DNA of 64,000 nt from Linnemannia schmuckeri (Eukaryota; Mortierellomycota; Mortierellomycetes; Mortierellales; Mortierellaceae). The notes under the pieces are model-generated. The model was not told the DNA's origin. It did no database searches and worked only from the letters and a program-made list of their open reading frames with translations. Shown piece by piece: positions 46,542 to 58,918 of this stretch. How positions within the stretch are numbered: the first letter of the stretch is position 1; each line of letters begins with the position of its first letter. The position numbers and the translations under genes are program-made. Where the stretch lies: positions 1,860,001-1,924,000 of the forward strand of contig JANATG010000012.1 in the NCBI GenBank assembly GCA_029449235.1. Reading direction: 5' to 3'.

Positions 46542-49500
46542 TTATTGTCCACTTGCTCCTTCGCGTCGACGGATCTCGTCAAAATAAGGATCTATTACAA
46601 AGAACCGAAATGATATCATTTCCTTGGTTAGTCAATCGCCTCGCGCTTAGATGTAAAAAAGAAGGGAAAAAAGACGCCAAAGTGGTAAGTACAAAAGTAG
46701 ATAAAAAAAAAAAACTTACGAGCGAGCGCTGCGTCAGCCAATATCCTCCTGTCAGGGTTGTATGTTACAAGGCGCTACAAAAAAAAAAGGAAAAGTAATG
46801 TTAGGGGTGGTTCGCAAAAAAACAGCAAAAAACGAAAAAGTGGGAAATGAGATCAATATTCGCGTATTGCTTCTCCTCCAAGAATTCCATCCACGTTCCC
46901 TTTGCTCTGGCTGCTCTTCTCCGACATATCGCTCATAAATAAAAAACAAAAACAAAAAACAAAAAACAAAAAATAGAGAGAAATGAAAAAAAAGAACTCT
47001 CAATAGAGCGCAAACCCAACACACGCACCACTCTTCCTGGCACGCACACTACTAATCTTGCACGCACGCACATCGCCAACCAACCAACACGACCAAACCT
47101 CTCCTGGCTTTGTCCACCAAGACGTAGGCCTCGTGCCCGATCTTTCCATGATTATCCTTGCCTTGTTTTGCTCTTTCCATTTCTCTGCCTATGCTCAGTT
47201 TTTAGCTCTGAGCTTGCTCAGTCCTTGCACTGTGTGGTTGTCCCGTCGAGTGTTCGCCTCGCATATATATCCTCCATCACAATGTGCCTCCTGCTTTCCC
47301 TCTCTCTCTGTCACCCCTGCGTTGCCTTTGCCTTGGCTGTTCGTGTCAGTTTATGTCCAGTGGTCGTCCTTACAGACCATCGCCCATCCTTATCCTTGTT
47401 GTTATTGTTGTTGCTTTCTGTTATCGCCTTATTTGTTATGCGCCATCGCCTTCACAACCCCCCTGTCTTTTTCATACACACACACTCACAAAACAGATAC
47501 ACTCGATCGTGATCGACTTTTTCATCCTGCTCTCTCTCTACTATCCTGGCCTATCCTGAACCCCAACGTGGGGAAGACTTGTGCTCAAAAAACGACCACA
47601 GGAGATGAAGTGCGTGTGTATGCGTACGCCATTGTATATGTCGTCCCATCCCTTTGTTTCCCATCCTGAAAATTGTTGCACCAACAAGGGACCACATCCC
47701 CATCGATTGTGGTTGTCGGAGTATGATGGGTTGACATATGCTTATGAACAACGAAAGAAAAACTTACAGAGAGAAGATCGACACCGGCGGCATCGAGTTT
47801 GGGGACGAGGTTCTCGAGGGGGATCGGACTGTAGGTAGGGAAATCGGGGCGATACTCTGGTAACTTGGACACGCCGGGCCAAGTTTCTTCTGTGGGGGTT
47901 CCGAGGATCTTGAAAATTTTGAGCAGTTGGTCCTTGACCGACGATCCAGGGAACAGTGGCCTTCCCGAGGCCATTTCGGCAAAGATACATCCTGCAGACC
48001 AGATATCGATCGAAGTCGAATACTGCTTCGAGCCCATCAACACATCTGGTGCTCTGTACCACAGCGTCACAACCTAAAAAGATTTTCACCCATCAAAAAA
48101 AAATTGAAAAGGCATGCAAGTTAGTTTTCCCATAGCGTTCTTGTTGTTTTTGTTGTTCTCTTTCTTGTCATTTTTCCTGAAGACATAAAAAAATGCATGC
48201 TTGTCCAATTTCGGGTTGGTAAACAAATATGCAGATAGCCCTCCCCGTATCGTGTCCATCCAATTGACCAAGCTGTTAGCTCTGTTTTTCTTCTACCATG
48301 TTCTTTTCTCTCTATGATTATTACTCCCAGACATGAGCAGCATGGTCGGGCGAGTGGGTCGAATCGGTCCAGAAGTCGAGAAAAGCGCCGTCCTCGATTT
48401 TTTACCCCATAAAATAGTGAGCAAACAGAAGTGGAGGGGGAGGGAAGGTCTCCTGCATGCCAATGTTTGATTTGTTCTGTCTTTTCGTACCTCATGCGAG
48501 TAACTCCTGACAGGGATGCCGAATGCTCGTGCGAGTCCAAAATCTCCAAGTTTAAGGTCGCCCTTTTTGTTGATCAACAGGTTCTGAGGCTTCAAGTCCT
48601 ATTTTGGAGATACGGATTCGTTCATATAAGCGGGGGTTAATCTCTGCATCCATAGATGTTCCCAAAAAATTGCTCAGATCGATTAGCATATCCATCCCAT
48701 GCTCAATGTCGCGATATGATATGTACCCGATGCAGGACTCGGTGTTCGTGGCAGTATGCGATTCCCTTCATCAATTGATACATTAATTGCTATAGGAAAG
48801 ATTAGAAATACATATGTTAGGACATGGTTTCAATTGAATGTCATCATAGCTAGTCCTTCTGACAACCACTGTAATTATGTTAATCCACGCGTAGTGGTAC
48901 CTTTATCGTCAGGACGTCAATATCGCCACTGTATGTGTCGAGGAACTTTTTCAAGTCAGAGTCAAGGAACTCAAAGACCAGGGTGAGCTTCTTTTCTGTG
49001 TGCAATACATCGTACAATCTATTAGTCAAAAAAAAAAAAAAAAAAATGGAGATGGCGTGTGAGTGAAACGATCGCTGATGACCAAGCGTTGCCCAGACAT
49101 GTACGACATCAATAACAGCAACAACAAAATAAAAGAAACAAAGCGCATCCCGTCAATTCGAGACATCGTTTGACCAACTGTGCGACCGCCATGGCCTCGG
49201 TTCGTTCTCTCTCCTTCCTCTTTGCTTTGCTTGTTTGCTCTCGACCCCTCTGGCGTTTGTGCGCTCGGCGACTCACCTGACAATGTTGGGTTGCTTGAGT
49301 TCCTTGAGGAGTGAGATCTCACGGATAGCTGTACATGGGACCTATTATCAATGGAGCGCAACTGTATTAGTTTTTGTTTTGTCCGTGTCAACAGTGAATG
49401 CAACTATAAGAGGCTACTGTTGTGAAGTAGACAGACATACTCCTTCTTCTTCATTGTCCAGACGAATACGTTTGAGGGCGACGACATCGTTCGTTTCCCT

Positions 49501-50211
49501 GTTCTGGGCCTTGTAGACGATACCATAAGTACCTAAAAAGAGGAGCATATGGACAAACGTTAATAAGGAGGGAGGATCGGTATACAACATGTGTCAGCTC
49601 CATAGTCTGCAAAAAAGGGTAAAGAAAGGCGAGACGTGAGACGGAAAGAGAAGAAAAAGTCAACTGCAGGGGTTTGGGTGTTTCCTTTTTGTCGTGTCGC
49701 CTTCAGGATCAGTTGTGCGAAATGGTGCGTCCATTACACCCCCGCCGAGAAAAAGAAAGGAATCGAAATGACTTTTGACGTTGTGTGCTGTGTGATCCTG
49801 AAAGAGAGTGATCCAGCTAGTTCCATTCATTCCTGCTGAAGAAAGAGGGGAAAGAGGCCACTAAAAGGCCAGTTGATACGCTGACAGTGACAATCGAGGT
49901 GAGGGAGACAGTAGTGTTGCCAGTGTCGAGTTCATCCGTGTGCTGATTCCTGGTGCGTTATTTTTTTCTTCCTGGTGAAGTGTTCATACTGAAGGGTGAC
50001 AAGCATACCTTCACCCAGTTTTTCGATTTTCTAAAAGCGTGAGTAGAAGAAGTTGAGAAAGGGAAAAAAAAGGCCAAGGGTGAGTAAGAGGCAGGAGCGT
50101 GTGGAGGATGCAGGCAGCGTGTGTTGACGACACACAGTCGGTGTGATGAGTTTCTCGTATTCTCATTTGGTGGCAAAGTGGGGTATGAGTGTGTACCTGG
50201 TATTTGTCCAT
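46542..50211 (-). CDS. PHO85: Pho85/CDK5-type cyclin-dependent kinase
   Basis: Pho85 acts with several cyclins in phosphate sensing, glycogen control and cell-cycle entry. Ten exons fit: 50197-50211, 50009-50030, 49441-49532, 49277-49341, 48901-49018, 48727-48789, 48491-48598, 48073-48068 side onward as 47768-48073, 46720-46774 and 46542-46591, giving 297 aa. Signatures are GEGTYG (residues 11-16), the ATP lysine K33, the cyclin-binding helix VPCTAIRE (44-51), HRDLKPQN (124-131), DFG (144-146), EVVTLWYRAPDVLMG and a last helix ending HPYFDEI. The activation loop (ARAFGIPVRSYSHEV) is Pho85-like, with Ser where Cdk1 has the activating Thr. The first exon encodes only five residues (MDKYQ). The intron before the last two exons is 993 nt, long for this window. 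Kinase identity is firm; the last two exons were placed by conservation and phase. Confidence 0.93.
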
Positions 50212-52596
50212 GGGTGTATGTATATGTATGTGTGTGTGCGTGTGTGTAAGTGCGTGGTTGTTGATGAGTTCGAGATTAGTGTAGGTAAAGAAAAGAAAAG
50301 GCTAGGAAAGAAAGAAGGATGATGCAGAGACAAAAAAAAAAGAAAAACAAGATCTGACGGGTAAAGAAAAAAAGGAAAAAGAAAAGAGTGGAGGAGCAAA
50401 AAAAAAAAAGGTAAAGGAAGGGACGAAAAGGGGGAAGGGACGGAAACTTTTTTTTTTTTGAAGTCGAAGAAGAATAGACAGGGTACACAGTGCGGTAAAA
50501 ATGAGAACTACAAAAGGAGCTACTATTATATGTGATTAGTTGTTGTTGTATTAGAAAGACATAAAGACAAAACGAGCAAAGAAAACAGACATAAACTAAG
50601 CAAGCAGAAAAAACGACAAGATGGAATAACAACGACGGCGTAAACAGGGTGGAAGGAAAATAAGAAAGGAGGATTAAGAACAAGGAACAAAGTGAAAAGG
50701 ATGAGGAAGAAGGGCACAACCATCGCCAGTACCTTTATATACAAATAAAAACGAGTTGGACTGGACTTGCCATATCAGACTCTCCAACTATCATCGCTCT
50801 CAACCCATATCTGCCTCCATCTGTGTGCGTGTCCCATAGGCCATGCTTACAACTAACTTGCTTACATGCTCTCCCATGTTGTTGTTATTTACTTCTGTCT
50901 CCAACAACAACCACAACAAGAACGACGGTCAATTGGAAATACCCTTGATAACCAATGCTAATGGCCAATGGTAATGGCAAGGCTAAATAACAAATGTTTG
51001 ATCACAATCTTGTGAGTGGTCTCGACCTCCAATTGCCCTCTCTCTCCTTCGTTTATTTTCCTTCATTTTCATACATCATCGTTTCTTTCTCTCTTTGTTT
51101 GTTTATATTGATATGTTCGCTCTCGCGCCCTTGCAGTTCATAAGACTCTCTCTTACTTCGGAGGAGAACAACCTTCCAGAAGAGAGATCTGTTTTTTTGC
51201 AACTCAAAAGGAACCAAGGGAAAAGAAACAAATAAGATCTGTTGGTCTGTCTGTCCATCTCGATTTTTTTTATTTTTCTCTCTTTCCTTCAGTGCCTGAA
51301 TAAATCTCTCTTCGTTTCCATTGGCTTGTCTAGCCTTCGTTCTATCTCATTCATGCAACGATCCCTGTCCCCATTCCGCATGCATTTCACACACAAATAA
51401 CAACAACACATCCAAACAAGACCCTCCCTGATCTCTCTTGGCTTGTTTGTTTGGGGTTGGAATTAATAATGACATGTTCGGATGCGTGTGTGTGTGAGAG
51501 AGTCTTTTCGTTTGTGTGTCCATTGTCGCTAGAAGAAAATGACGATATGAAAAAAAGGAAACATCTCCCGTCGACATTTCTTTTGCCCTCACACGACCAA
51601 AATTTTCAGCGCCGTTTTGAGTTCGGACATTTTTTTCTTGTGCCCCTCGTCCTCACTTGGTCCTGCTGCATGGCGGAGGTGAGGGCAGGAGGGTCTCGTT
51701 TCTCCAATTTTTCTACGCAGTTGTACCACACTCTCTACTCAGCCTGCTGGAATGGGCAGGGTTGCATGAAAATTGTTACCCGTCGGGCAACTTCTTTCTG
51801 GCTTAAATCAGTTGATCCAACAATCATGGGTTTCGAGTCGAGTCACTCGACTTTTTTCACCTTGCGGGTAAAATGTAATAAAGCAGACAAAGAATTGAGT
51901 CGCCAATCCATGATCGAACGCTTCCTCCTTCCTGTCCCGCGGTGTCGTGGAGTAGAAGGCGCACTTTTTCCTTCTATCTCTTTTTTTGTTGGTTTGTACG
52001 ACACAAAAAAAAAAAACTTGGGCCCATCTCGACTCACGCAACCCACCTCTCTTCCTGTTCCCTCTCTGTCTCGCTCGAGTCCAATGTCCCAGCCTTCTCA
52101 CCTATGTCATTTGAGCCAATGATGAACGTTTTAATTTTCTTCCAACCCAAAAAGATTAAAAAAAGGCGCATTTCCACCGGACAAGAGCATCATATATTTT
52201 CTCCAGATCGAGAATGGATGGCCAGTGGATCGGCCATGCGCCACAATGATACGCTGTCAACGCGTCTGAGCGCCACAAATCGACCAATTTGATTTGCTAC
52301 GCAAAATACTTTACCACCTCTCTTTCCTCCCCCACCCCAACTCAAAAACACATCCTCCTCTTGCCCTTCTCCCTCCTCCCCCTAGTGGCCCTCTCTCTGT
52401 TTCTTTCCATCTTGTTTTTTGTCGTTCAATAGCTGGAGTTAATTGGCCAATCAGAAATGAAACGCTGGAAAGGGCTCTTTTTAGTGGTTGTCACGTGCCT
52501 GACGGTAGCTATTCTCAGGGTTTTGGAGCACCCTCAAACACCTCCCTGAATCACTCACATCAAGTCAGACACATACATTCTCACCTGCGATCAACC
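50212..52596. other. Divergent intergenic region between Pho85-like and CutC genes
   Basis: About 2.4 kb of mostly simple-composition DNA (A/G-rich before 50750, CT-rich after). It carries the promoters of both genes. No conserved coding region is seen. Confidence 0.5.
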
Positions 52597-54604
52597 ATGT
52601 CAACTACTACCAACACGACACACTCGCCCCTCTTTGAGGTGAGTTGGAATATTATTCTTTGACTGCACCGACAACGAAAGAAGGAGGGAAAAATGTCCAG
52701 CCGGACTGTATTCACCTCATTTAGAATGGCGGACAGAGCGTCTGATCTCCTCTTCTTTTTTCATTCGCCGTCCGCCCTCCCTTCTTTCCCTCTCATAGGT
52801 GTGCCTCGACAGCGTCGCCTCTGCCATCATTGCAGGTATTCATGAAAAATAACCACATCATTTAAAAACCACAAGGAAGCACATCGTCATCGCCTAGACA
52901 CTCCAAATGGTCGCGCTAGTAGCTCTTCGAACAAGGCCACCCAATTCTATTTTTGTACAAACGGTAACCCCTAGCATCTCTCTTTTTCTTTGTTCGCGTG
53001 TTTAGAAAAAACTGGAGGAAAGAGAATTGAACTCTGTGCAGGGTTGATGGAGGGCGGGATCACGCCTTCAGCAGGTATGTCGCTCCAACTTATTTTACGC
53101 GCCCTTTTTCGATTCATTTACTTTGCGTTGCTTCTTTTGGATCCCTCTTTGTTTGTTGCGATCTCCTCACCCCACCCAGACAGGGAAAGAAAATTGAGAG
53201 CCTTTCCGTTTGACGCTGAAATGAATTAAATACTCAGTTGATTTGCATTGTTATTTAATCCGACGTATCGAGTGTGTTATCGCATCGCTTACTGCGTTTT
53301 TTTTTTTTTTTGTAACGACGTGCTTGTCCTTTCCTACATCACATATTGGTGAAATAGGACACATCAAGACTGTCAAGGCAAAGACCTCCCTTCCCATCAT
53401 GGTAAGCCGGGAGAAGTCGATCTACTATCTTAATGTTTTGCTCTCACCACACACCCACAATCCTCCTTGATCCCCAACAATGTCAAAGGAAATACCCGGA
53501 TAAGATTTTTGCTATCGAGTACGAGCTCGAGAATATTGATATGTGATCCATTTTTTTCGCGTCGACTTCTTTCTCGTATTATTCTTTTTCAATTACAAGG
53601 TGATGATCCGTCCAAGGTAAACACCAACTTCAAGAAATCTTGTTCATCTCAGCTACTGATCTTTTTCTACTTGACCAAATCATTCCATCACTAATAATAA
53701 TTATCTGTACATGACTACATCTCCTAGGGGTGGCGACTTTTGTTATGACAACGATGAATTCGACGCCATGCTCGAGGATATCAAGGTAAACTTGTGCCTC
53801 TGGACGCTGTCAAATAGACCTACTGTACTAAACTCCCACTTGCACCTTTTACTAACAGCAAGTATATTATTTTCTCATTTTCATAATGGACTTAGCTGTG
53901 CCACACGTTGAAAGTAGAGGGCGTTGTCTTTGGCGTCTTGCTTCCCGATGGCTCTGTGGACAAAGTTCGCACCACAAGGTACTGCGTGCTCCAACTTTTT
54001 TTTATTTTTGTCCCGCTTAACATGACAACAACAGCCAAGACTTCTTCCTTGTACTGATTCACGTGCTTACATTATTTGGGTAGACTGGTGGAAGCTGCCA
54101 AGCCTATGCTAGGTAAGATGTCACCTCTGACGCGTGTTGTCATATCGATCAACTAGGAACCTTGCATTTGATAGTAAACCCTAACACTGCTCCCACCCCT
54201 TCCATTCTTTTCTAACAGTAACGTTCCACAGAGCGTTCGACATGGTCAAAGACCCCTTCCAAGCCCTCGAAGATATAATCGCCATCGGCGGGATCCAACG
54301 AATTCTCACCAGCGGATGTGAACGTTCCGCGTACGAGGGGCTCGACACCCTCGTCGAACTCACCAACCGTGCCCAAGGCCGGATCATCATCCTCCCGGGC
54401 GCAGGCATCACTGAAAGAAACGTTAACAAGATTGTTACGGCCATGAACGCAAAGGAAGTTCATGTCGGCGCGGGAGGGACTAAGGAGTCGAGTATGGAGT
54501 TCCGGAACCCGTACTGCTCTATGGGCTATGCTGTGAGTGCGCCCGAGTATGCGTTGAAGGTTACGAGTGCTAGTAAGCTGGGTGGTATGATTCAGAGGTT
54601 TTGA
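52597..54604 (+). CDS. CutC family copper-homeostasis protein
   Basis: CutC proteins are TIM-barrel proteins linked to copper tolerance; their exact activity is unsettled. Nine exons fit: 52597-52638, 52799-52835, 53006-53074, 53358-53401, 53600-53616, 53728-53785, 53896-53978, 54084-54112 and 54219-54604, giving 254 aa, normal for the family. Conserved segments are the N-terminal FEVCLDS, RIELCAGLMEGGITPS, MIRPRGGDF, TFHRAFDM, ILTSG and LPGAGI. The fifth exon is 17 nt and encodes part of the RPRGGDF motif. The gene is intron-dense compared with its size. Family identity is firm. Copper binding is not directly shown by residues here. Confidence 0.93.
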
Positions 54605-55044
54605 GCATCCTTGTAGAATGTAGTTCTTGGCGCACTCTTGTGGTGAACTCTGAGCGCCCGTGGATAATAAAAAGACTAATAATAAGGCAAGCATTAGCTT
54701 CTTGGTTTTTTCTCGTTGCTGCTCTCCTTTTCGTTACAAAAAAAATTGAAATACTGGGAGGGGGAGGAGCTCAACATTGGAGGGAGAACGGAGAACAAGT
54801 ACGGATGTCCTCCTAGCACTGCATGTCTTCTTTCCGTTATGCTGATGTGCAGAGAAGTAATGATAACGGCTGGGCAATGTCTGAAATTGGTGACAAAAAA
54901 GGAAGGAGGTTCGTTACTGAAGGGAAGGAGTGAAAGAGAGTGTTGTGTAGTGAAGCAACATGGTGATCACAACTGACGGACATATCGATCACTGACTAAG
55001 ACGAAGAAGGTTTTAACTAAGAAACGGAGAGAGAAAAACGCAGG

Positions 55045-55195
55045 GCATGGGAGCGAGAAACACTAGAAAATGAGATAAACACGATACATGGGACAGAAAA
55101 AATTATAAAAACGAGAAAAACTAGCTACATGGGAGCGAGAAGAACGAGAAGAGCGAGAAAAATGAGAAAAACGAATCACATGGGAGAGCAAAAAA
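55045..55195. repeat. Imperfect minisatellite of GAGCGAGAAAAACGAG-like units
   Basis: Repeated ACATGGGA separated by variable numbers of GAGAAAAACGA-like units. At least four CATGGGA occurrences lie within about 150 bp. Confidence 0.7.
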
Positions 55196-55348
55196 CGATG
55201 GAAACGCCAGAGATAACAAGGCGGAAACGGTAGATGATTAGCTGTCATTGTTTGCACGTCCTGCAAGAAGACTTTCTATATTAATTCTCGATAAGTTGGT
55301 GGGCGTAGAATTGAACGCGATTCCTTTCTGAATGATTAGTGGTCCACG

Positions 55349-55372
55349 TTTTTTTTTTTTTTTTTTTTTTTT
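55349..55372. repeat. Poly-T tract
   Basis: About 24 T in a row. No associated element is recognised. Confidence 0.8.
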
Positions 55373-56011
55373 AGTTCTCGTATCTTCAAGAGTCGTAGTC
55401 AGCTGTAGCTGGGTATTTCCTCAAGCTGCTTCCTCTTCTTTTTCTTCCCCTCTTCCACCTCCACTCTCTTGCACATTCCTCTTCAGTTTCCTTTCTTTCT
55501 TCCTCTTTATATCTTTCTCTTCCCTCTCTTCTTTCTTTACAATGTTAATCCCTCATGGCCTTTCAAGGTCAAATGTACATATTAACGAAAACAAGCTCTC
55601 CTCGCCAACAATTACAAGCAAGGATCTTCTCGTACATCAAAAGTGCCCGACTCTTCTCCAACCCATCCTCGGTCAGCCCACCTTTGGTTTTTTATCAGGT
55701 TTATGCTCAAGCTCACCATCTTGCCTTTGATCGTTTTTGCACCCGCCACTTTCAGCGCCTTGTCCTTGTCACGTCTTGATCTCGGCTTGATTGTTATTCT
55801 GGATTGCTATCTCGTTCAATTTCGTTATTCTACGCCTTCTTTTGTTATTCGATCTCTTTCTCCTCGTCCGATTTTGGAACTCCATTTTCACATCCATTAC
55901 CAAGAAAACATTAAAAATATATGCTACTAATTTATGATATGATGAATGATAGATAGTTAGGTAGGGCGATAAAATGAATGTGCGGTGCTCTGTAAATTGT
56001 TCTGAGCTATC

Positions 56012-56323
56012 TCATAGTGCCTTGCAGATGAAGAACGGGCCCCTCTCTTGAGGGATCACACAAAGAGCGTCGTTATATTCTTGGCACTTGAACAGACTTT
56101 CATCTGACGGTCGGACCCCGCAGGACGCAAACTCTGTCGGCACGGCGGTACAGCTGTCTTCGTCCACCGTCTTGGACAGGTCGCCGAAGCTACATTGCTT
56201 AAACAGAACCTCTACGTCGGCGTGGGTAAATATGTTCAAAGAGAGGAGACTGGTTCCATGGAAGATTGTAAGTAGGCCGAGGAGGACGATCAGGAATCGA
56301 AGTGGGCTTGGATGACTGGACAT
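56012..56323 (-). CDS. Small secreted cysteine-rich protein, function unknown
   Basis: A 103-residue frame. The start at 56323 (MSSHPSPLRFLIVLL) gives a classic signal peptide: basic residue, hydrophobic core through LLGLLTIF, likely cleavage near THA. The mature part is about 68 residues with six cysteines (KQC, DSC, SCG, FKC, LCV, ICK), an even number that suits disulfides. No family is recognised. An upstream ATG at 56416 in the same frame would bury the signal peptide and is less likely. A TATA-like ATAAAAAG lies about 175 bp upstream on the - strand. Small secreted Cys-rich proteins often act outside the cell (effectors, antimicrobials); that is a class remark and not evidence of function. 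Confidence 0.55.
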   Translation of the reverse strand: MSSHPSPLRFLIVLLGLLTIFHGTSLLSLNIFTHADVEVLFKQCSFGDLSKTVDEDSCTAVPTEFASCGVRPSDESLFKCQEYNDALCVIPQERGPFFICKAL

Positions 56324-56928
56324 GTTGTGTTGGTTGTGAAGGAAAATGTGTTCTCGGTGAGAGGCGACCAGTGAGAGTGGGGGAAAGGTGAAAAAAAGAG
56401 TTGAGTCCTGGAGCAAAAGTGCTGCTTAACTTGGTGGGCAGGCGCCTGTGGTTGAAAATGAAAAGGAAAAAAGTTGGAACAAGTGCACGTGCGTTCTTTT
56501 TATTTGGTCCCTCAATTGCGCTTTCGTTTTACCTCCGCACAGCTTCCACTACCATCCTTAACATTTTCTAAAACCACTCCCTAATGGCCATCATTCTTTG
56601 TGCAATACACCCTTTCTCGCAACTGCTTTTCACTGTCTCCTCTTCTTCTTTGGAGCAATGACTCCAAAAGAAAATGAATTTCATGCCATACTGCTCAAAG
56701 CAAGAAAACATCAAGAGAGGGACGGAAAAAAGGGATGAACACCACAAATATGCATACGCTCCTCTCTCCTTCCTCTCCTTCCTCTCCTTCCTCTCCTTCT
56801 ATGCGTTTGATCCTTCACACATTGATCAGAGAAACCAAATTTTGAGGGTTACCTCCTTCTCGACATGCATTAGAACCTATACTTCCTTCTGCGTCCTTTC
56901 ACTCTCTGACGTGTTGTCCCCTTCGTCT

Positions 56929-56992
56929 CTCTTTTTCTTCTTGCAAGCACTCTTTTTCTTCTTGCAAGCACTCTTTTTCTTCTTGTAAGCAC
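56929..56992. repeat. 21-bp tandem repeat, three units
   Basis: Unit TCTTTTTCTTCTTGCAAGCAC repeated three times, the last with one change (GTAAGC). Confidence 0.85.
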
Positions 56993-57260
56993 TCTTTTCT
57001 TACGAACGGATGGTATTCATGGAAAAAATGCACACTGCGAGACTCCACTGTAATTGGCTGATGATTATCAGTATACGCGCTTCTCCTGAGCGTAAAATTT
57101 GGTGGCGTCCTCGGTAGTGGTGCCTTATGTTTTGCAGTAATTGAACCAAGCATACGCTAAACAAATTAATTGGGAAAGTGTAATTGAACTAAACCGACTC
57201 AGTGAGCACTTTAAGCACATCGATGGATAAACACAATGGGAACCATGAGGATGAGGATGC

Positions 57261-57268
57261 ATAAAAGT
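57261..57268 (+). promoter_or_regulatory. TATA-like box of aspartic protease gene
   Basis: CATAAAAG about 220 bp before the ATG at 57488, with the interval strongly CT-rich. The composition matches other leaders in the window. Confidence 0.45.
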
Positions 57269-57487
57269 ACTCATGCCTGTCCCCTCTCCCCTACTTTTTT
57301 TTCCCCCTCTTTCTTCTTCAAGATACTCTCCTTTGTCTTCCTCTTCCTCACTTCACTCCTTCCTTTGCAGCCTGCATTGCTCGACTTTCTTCTACCACCG
57401 CCTCCTTACTCTCTCTCCTTCATTCCTCAACCCCCTCTCTCCTCCTCTCTCCGTAACAACCAATTCCCCGCGCCCTCCCTACAAATC

Positions 57488-58918
57488 ATGAAGCTCACTC
57501 TGTTGCTCTCGTTGGCCCTAGCAACCACCACCACATTCTCTAACGCTTCCCCTTTTGACGAAGGAGTCATCGGTGCAGTCCCCCTCATCCTTAATCCAGA
57601 CTACGTCCACAACACCCCTGCCCATATCCAAAAACTCAACAAACGATACCCTAACATCAAAATCAAGGCGGGTGGCGGCCTTATCCCAGTTGGTACTGGG
57701 AAGGTCGGCCTAGTGAATGTCAACCCTGACCTTGAGGTATGTAATTTCGTGCTATGTACATGCAAGAAATGAAAAATGTATATTTCATATCTGGCTTCAG
57801 AAGTACGAAAAATTAATCACTTAGGATTTTTTTCTCCCTCTCTCTCCATGCATTTTTTGTGGTGCAAATAGTACTACGGTGCTGTAAAGGTGGGAACACC
57901 AGCCCAAACCCTTAAACTGATCTTCGACACAGGCTCCTCCGACATCTGGTTCCCCTCCACCTCTTGCTCGACCCCCGCCTGTAAAGCCCACACCCGCTTC
58001 AACCCCTCCAAATCCTCCACCTACAAAAAAAATAACCGACCCTGGAAAATTGCATACGGAGACGGATCCTTCGCCAACGGTCATCTCGCCTCCGAAATTG
58101 TCAACATTGGAGGTGTCCAGGTTCGACAGACGGTCGGGCTTGCAAAGAATGTGTCGGACAAGTTCAAGGATTCACCGGAGGATGGGATCTTCGGACTGGG
58201 GTTTAATACCCTGTCGAGCGTCAAGGGAGTTAACACTTTCATGGATAACGCCATTGAAACCTTTGCCAAAAACAAGACAAAGGGCGGTGTGTTAAAACAA
58301 CCAGTTGTGTCAGTCTTCTTACCATCACTCCGCAAGAACGGTGGCCGCAACGGGCATGTCTTGTTCGGAGGGATCGATCACTCACGGTACACTGGTCAGC
58401 TCCACTACGTCCCTGTAACTCAGAAAGGGTTCTGGCAAGTAAAGCTCGATGCCTTCAAGAGCCCCTCTCACCCCACTGCCAACACTACCAGTAACGCTGC
58501 CCATGCCGGAAACAAATCAGGATGGATCGAACACGCAACACCCAAGCAAGAAGCAATCCTCGACACCGGCACGACCCTAATCATTCTCTCCACCACTGCC
58601 GCAAAACAAATCCACTCCTCCATCCCCGGTGCCACTCTCGACCCCAAACTCGGCTACCTCGTCCCCTGCTCCCTTCGCAACTCCCCCTCTTCCTCCTCTA
58701 TCGGGTTCAAACTGAACAGGAAGTACTTTAAAGTCCCACTCGCAGATTTGGCATTCGAGGCTGTCGACGGCGAAAAGAAGAAGACTTGTCTCTCGGGTGT
58801 GCAGGGTGGGCAGGAGGGGTTGTGGATTTTGGGGGATGTGTTTATCAAGAACAATTACTGCGTTTTTGATCATTCGCCGTCGAACCCTCGTGTTGGATTG
58901 GCGCCTCTCAAGTATTAG
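57488..58918 (+). CDS. Secreted pepsin-like aspartic protease (family A1)
   Basis: A1 proteases cut proteins at acid pH with two catalytic aspartates. Two exons fit: 57488-57736 and 57872-58918, giving 431 aa. A signal peptide (MKLTLLLSLALATTT) is followed by a basic propeptide of about 60 residues (HIQKLNKRYPN), then the mature enzyme. The first active site is D102 in FDTGSSDIW, the flap tyrosine is in AYGDGS, and the second active site is D314 in LDTGTT. Two Cys pairs are visible (SCSTPACKA near the first site; PCSLRN to KTCLSG in the second half). WILGDVFIKNNYCVFD near the end is typical. A His/Asn-rich surface insert (NTTSNAAHAGN) precedes the second active site. No GPI-type C-terminus is seen, so it is probably released from the cell or vacuolar. 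Confidence 0.94.

Larger units (their letters stand above)
54605..56011. other. Intergenic region with a minisatellite and a T tract
   Basis: Contains an imperfect CATGGGA-type minisatellite (about 55045-55195), a long T tract (about 55349-55372) and, after CT-rich DNA, ATGs at 55542 and 55555 opening three overlapping short frames. None has a recognisable domain, so no gene is called. Confidence 0.45.
56324..57487. other. Divergent intergenic region
   Basis: Carries the likely promoters of the Cys-rich protein (-) and the protease (+). It includes CTCTCCTTC repeats (about 56762-56800), a 21-bp tandem repeat (about 56929-56992), a TATA-like CATAAAAG at 57261-57268 and a CT-rich leader to 57487. 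Confidence 0.5.

Noticed and set aside
55542..55930. Three overlapping short frames after a CT-rich leader
   Set aside because: The leader is suggestive, and one frame has a signal-peptide-like stretch, but no single frame is favoured and no family is recognised.
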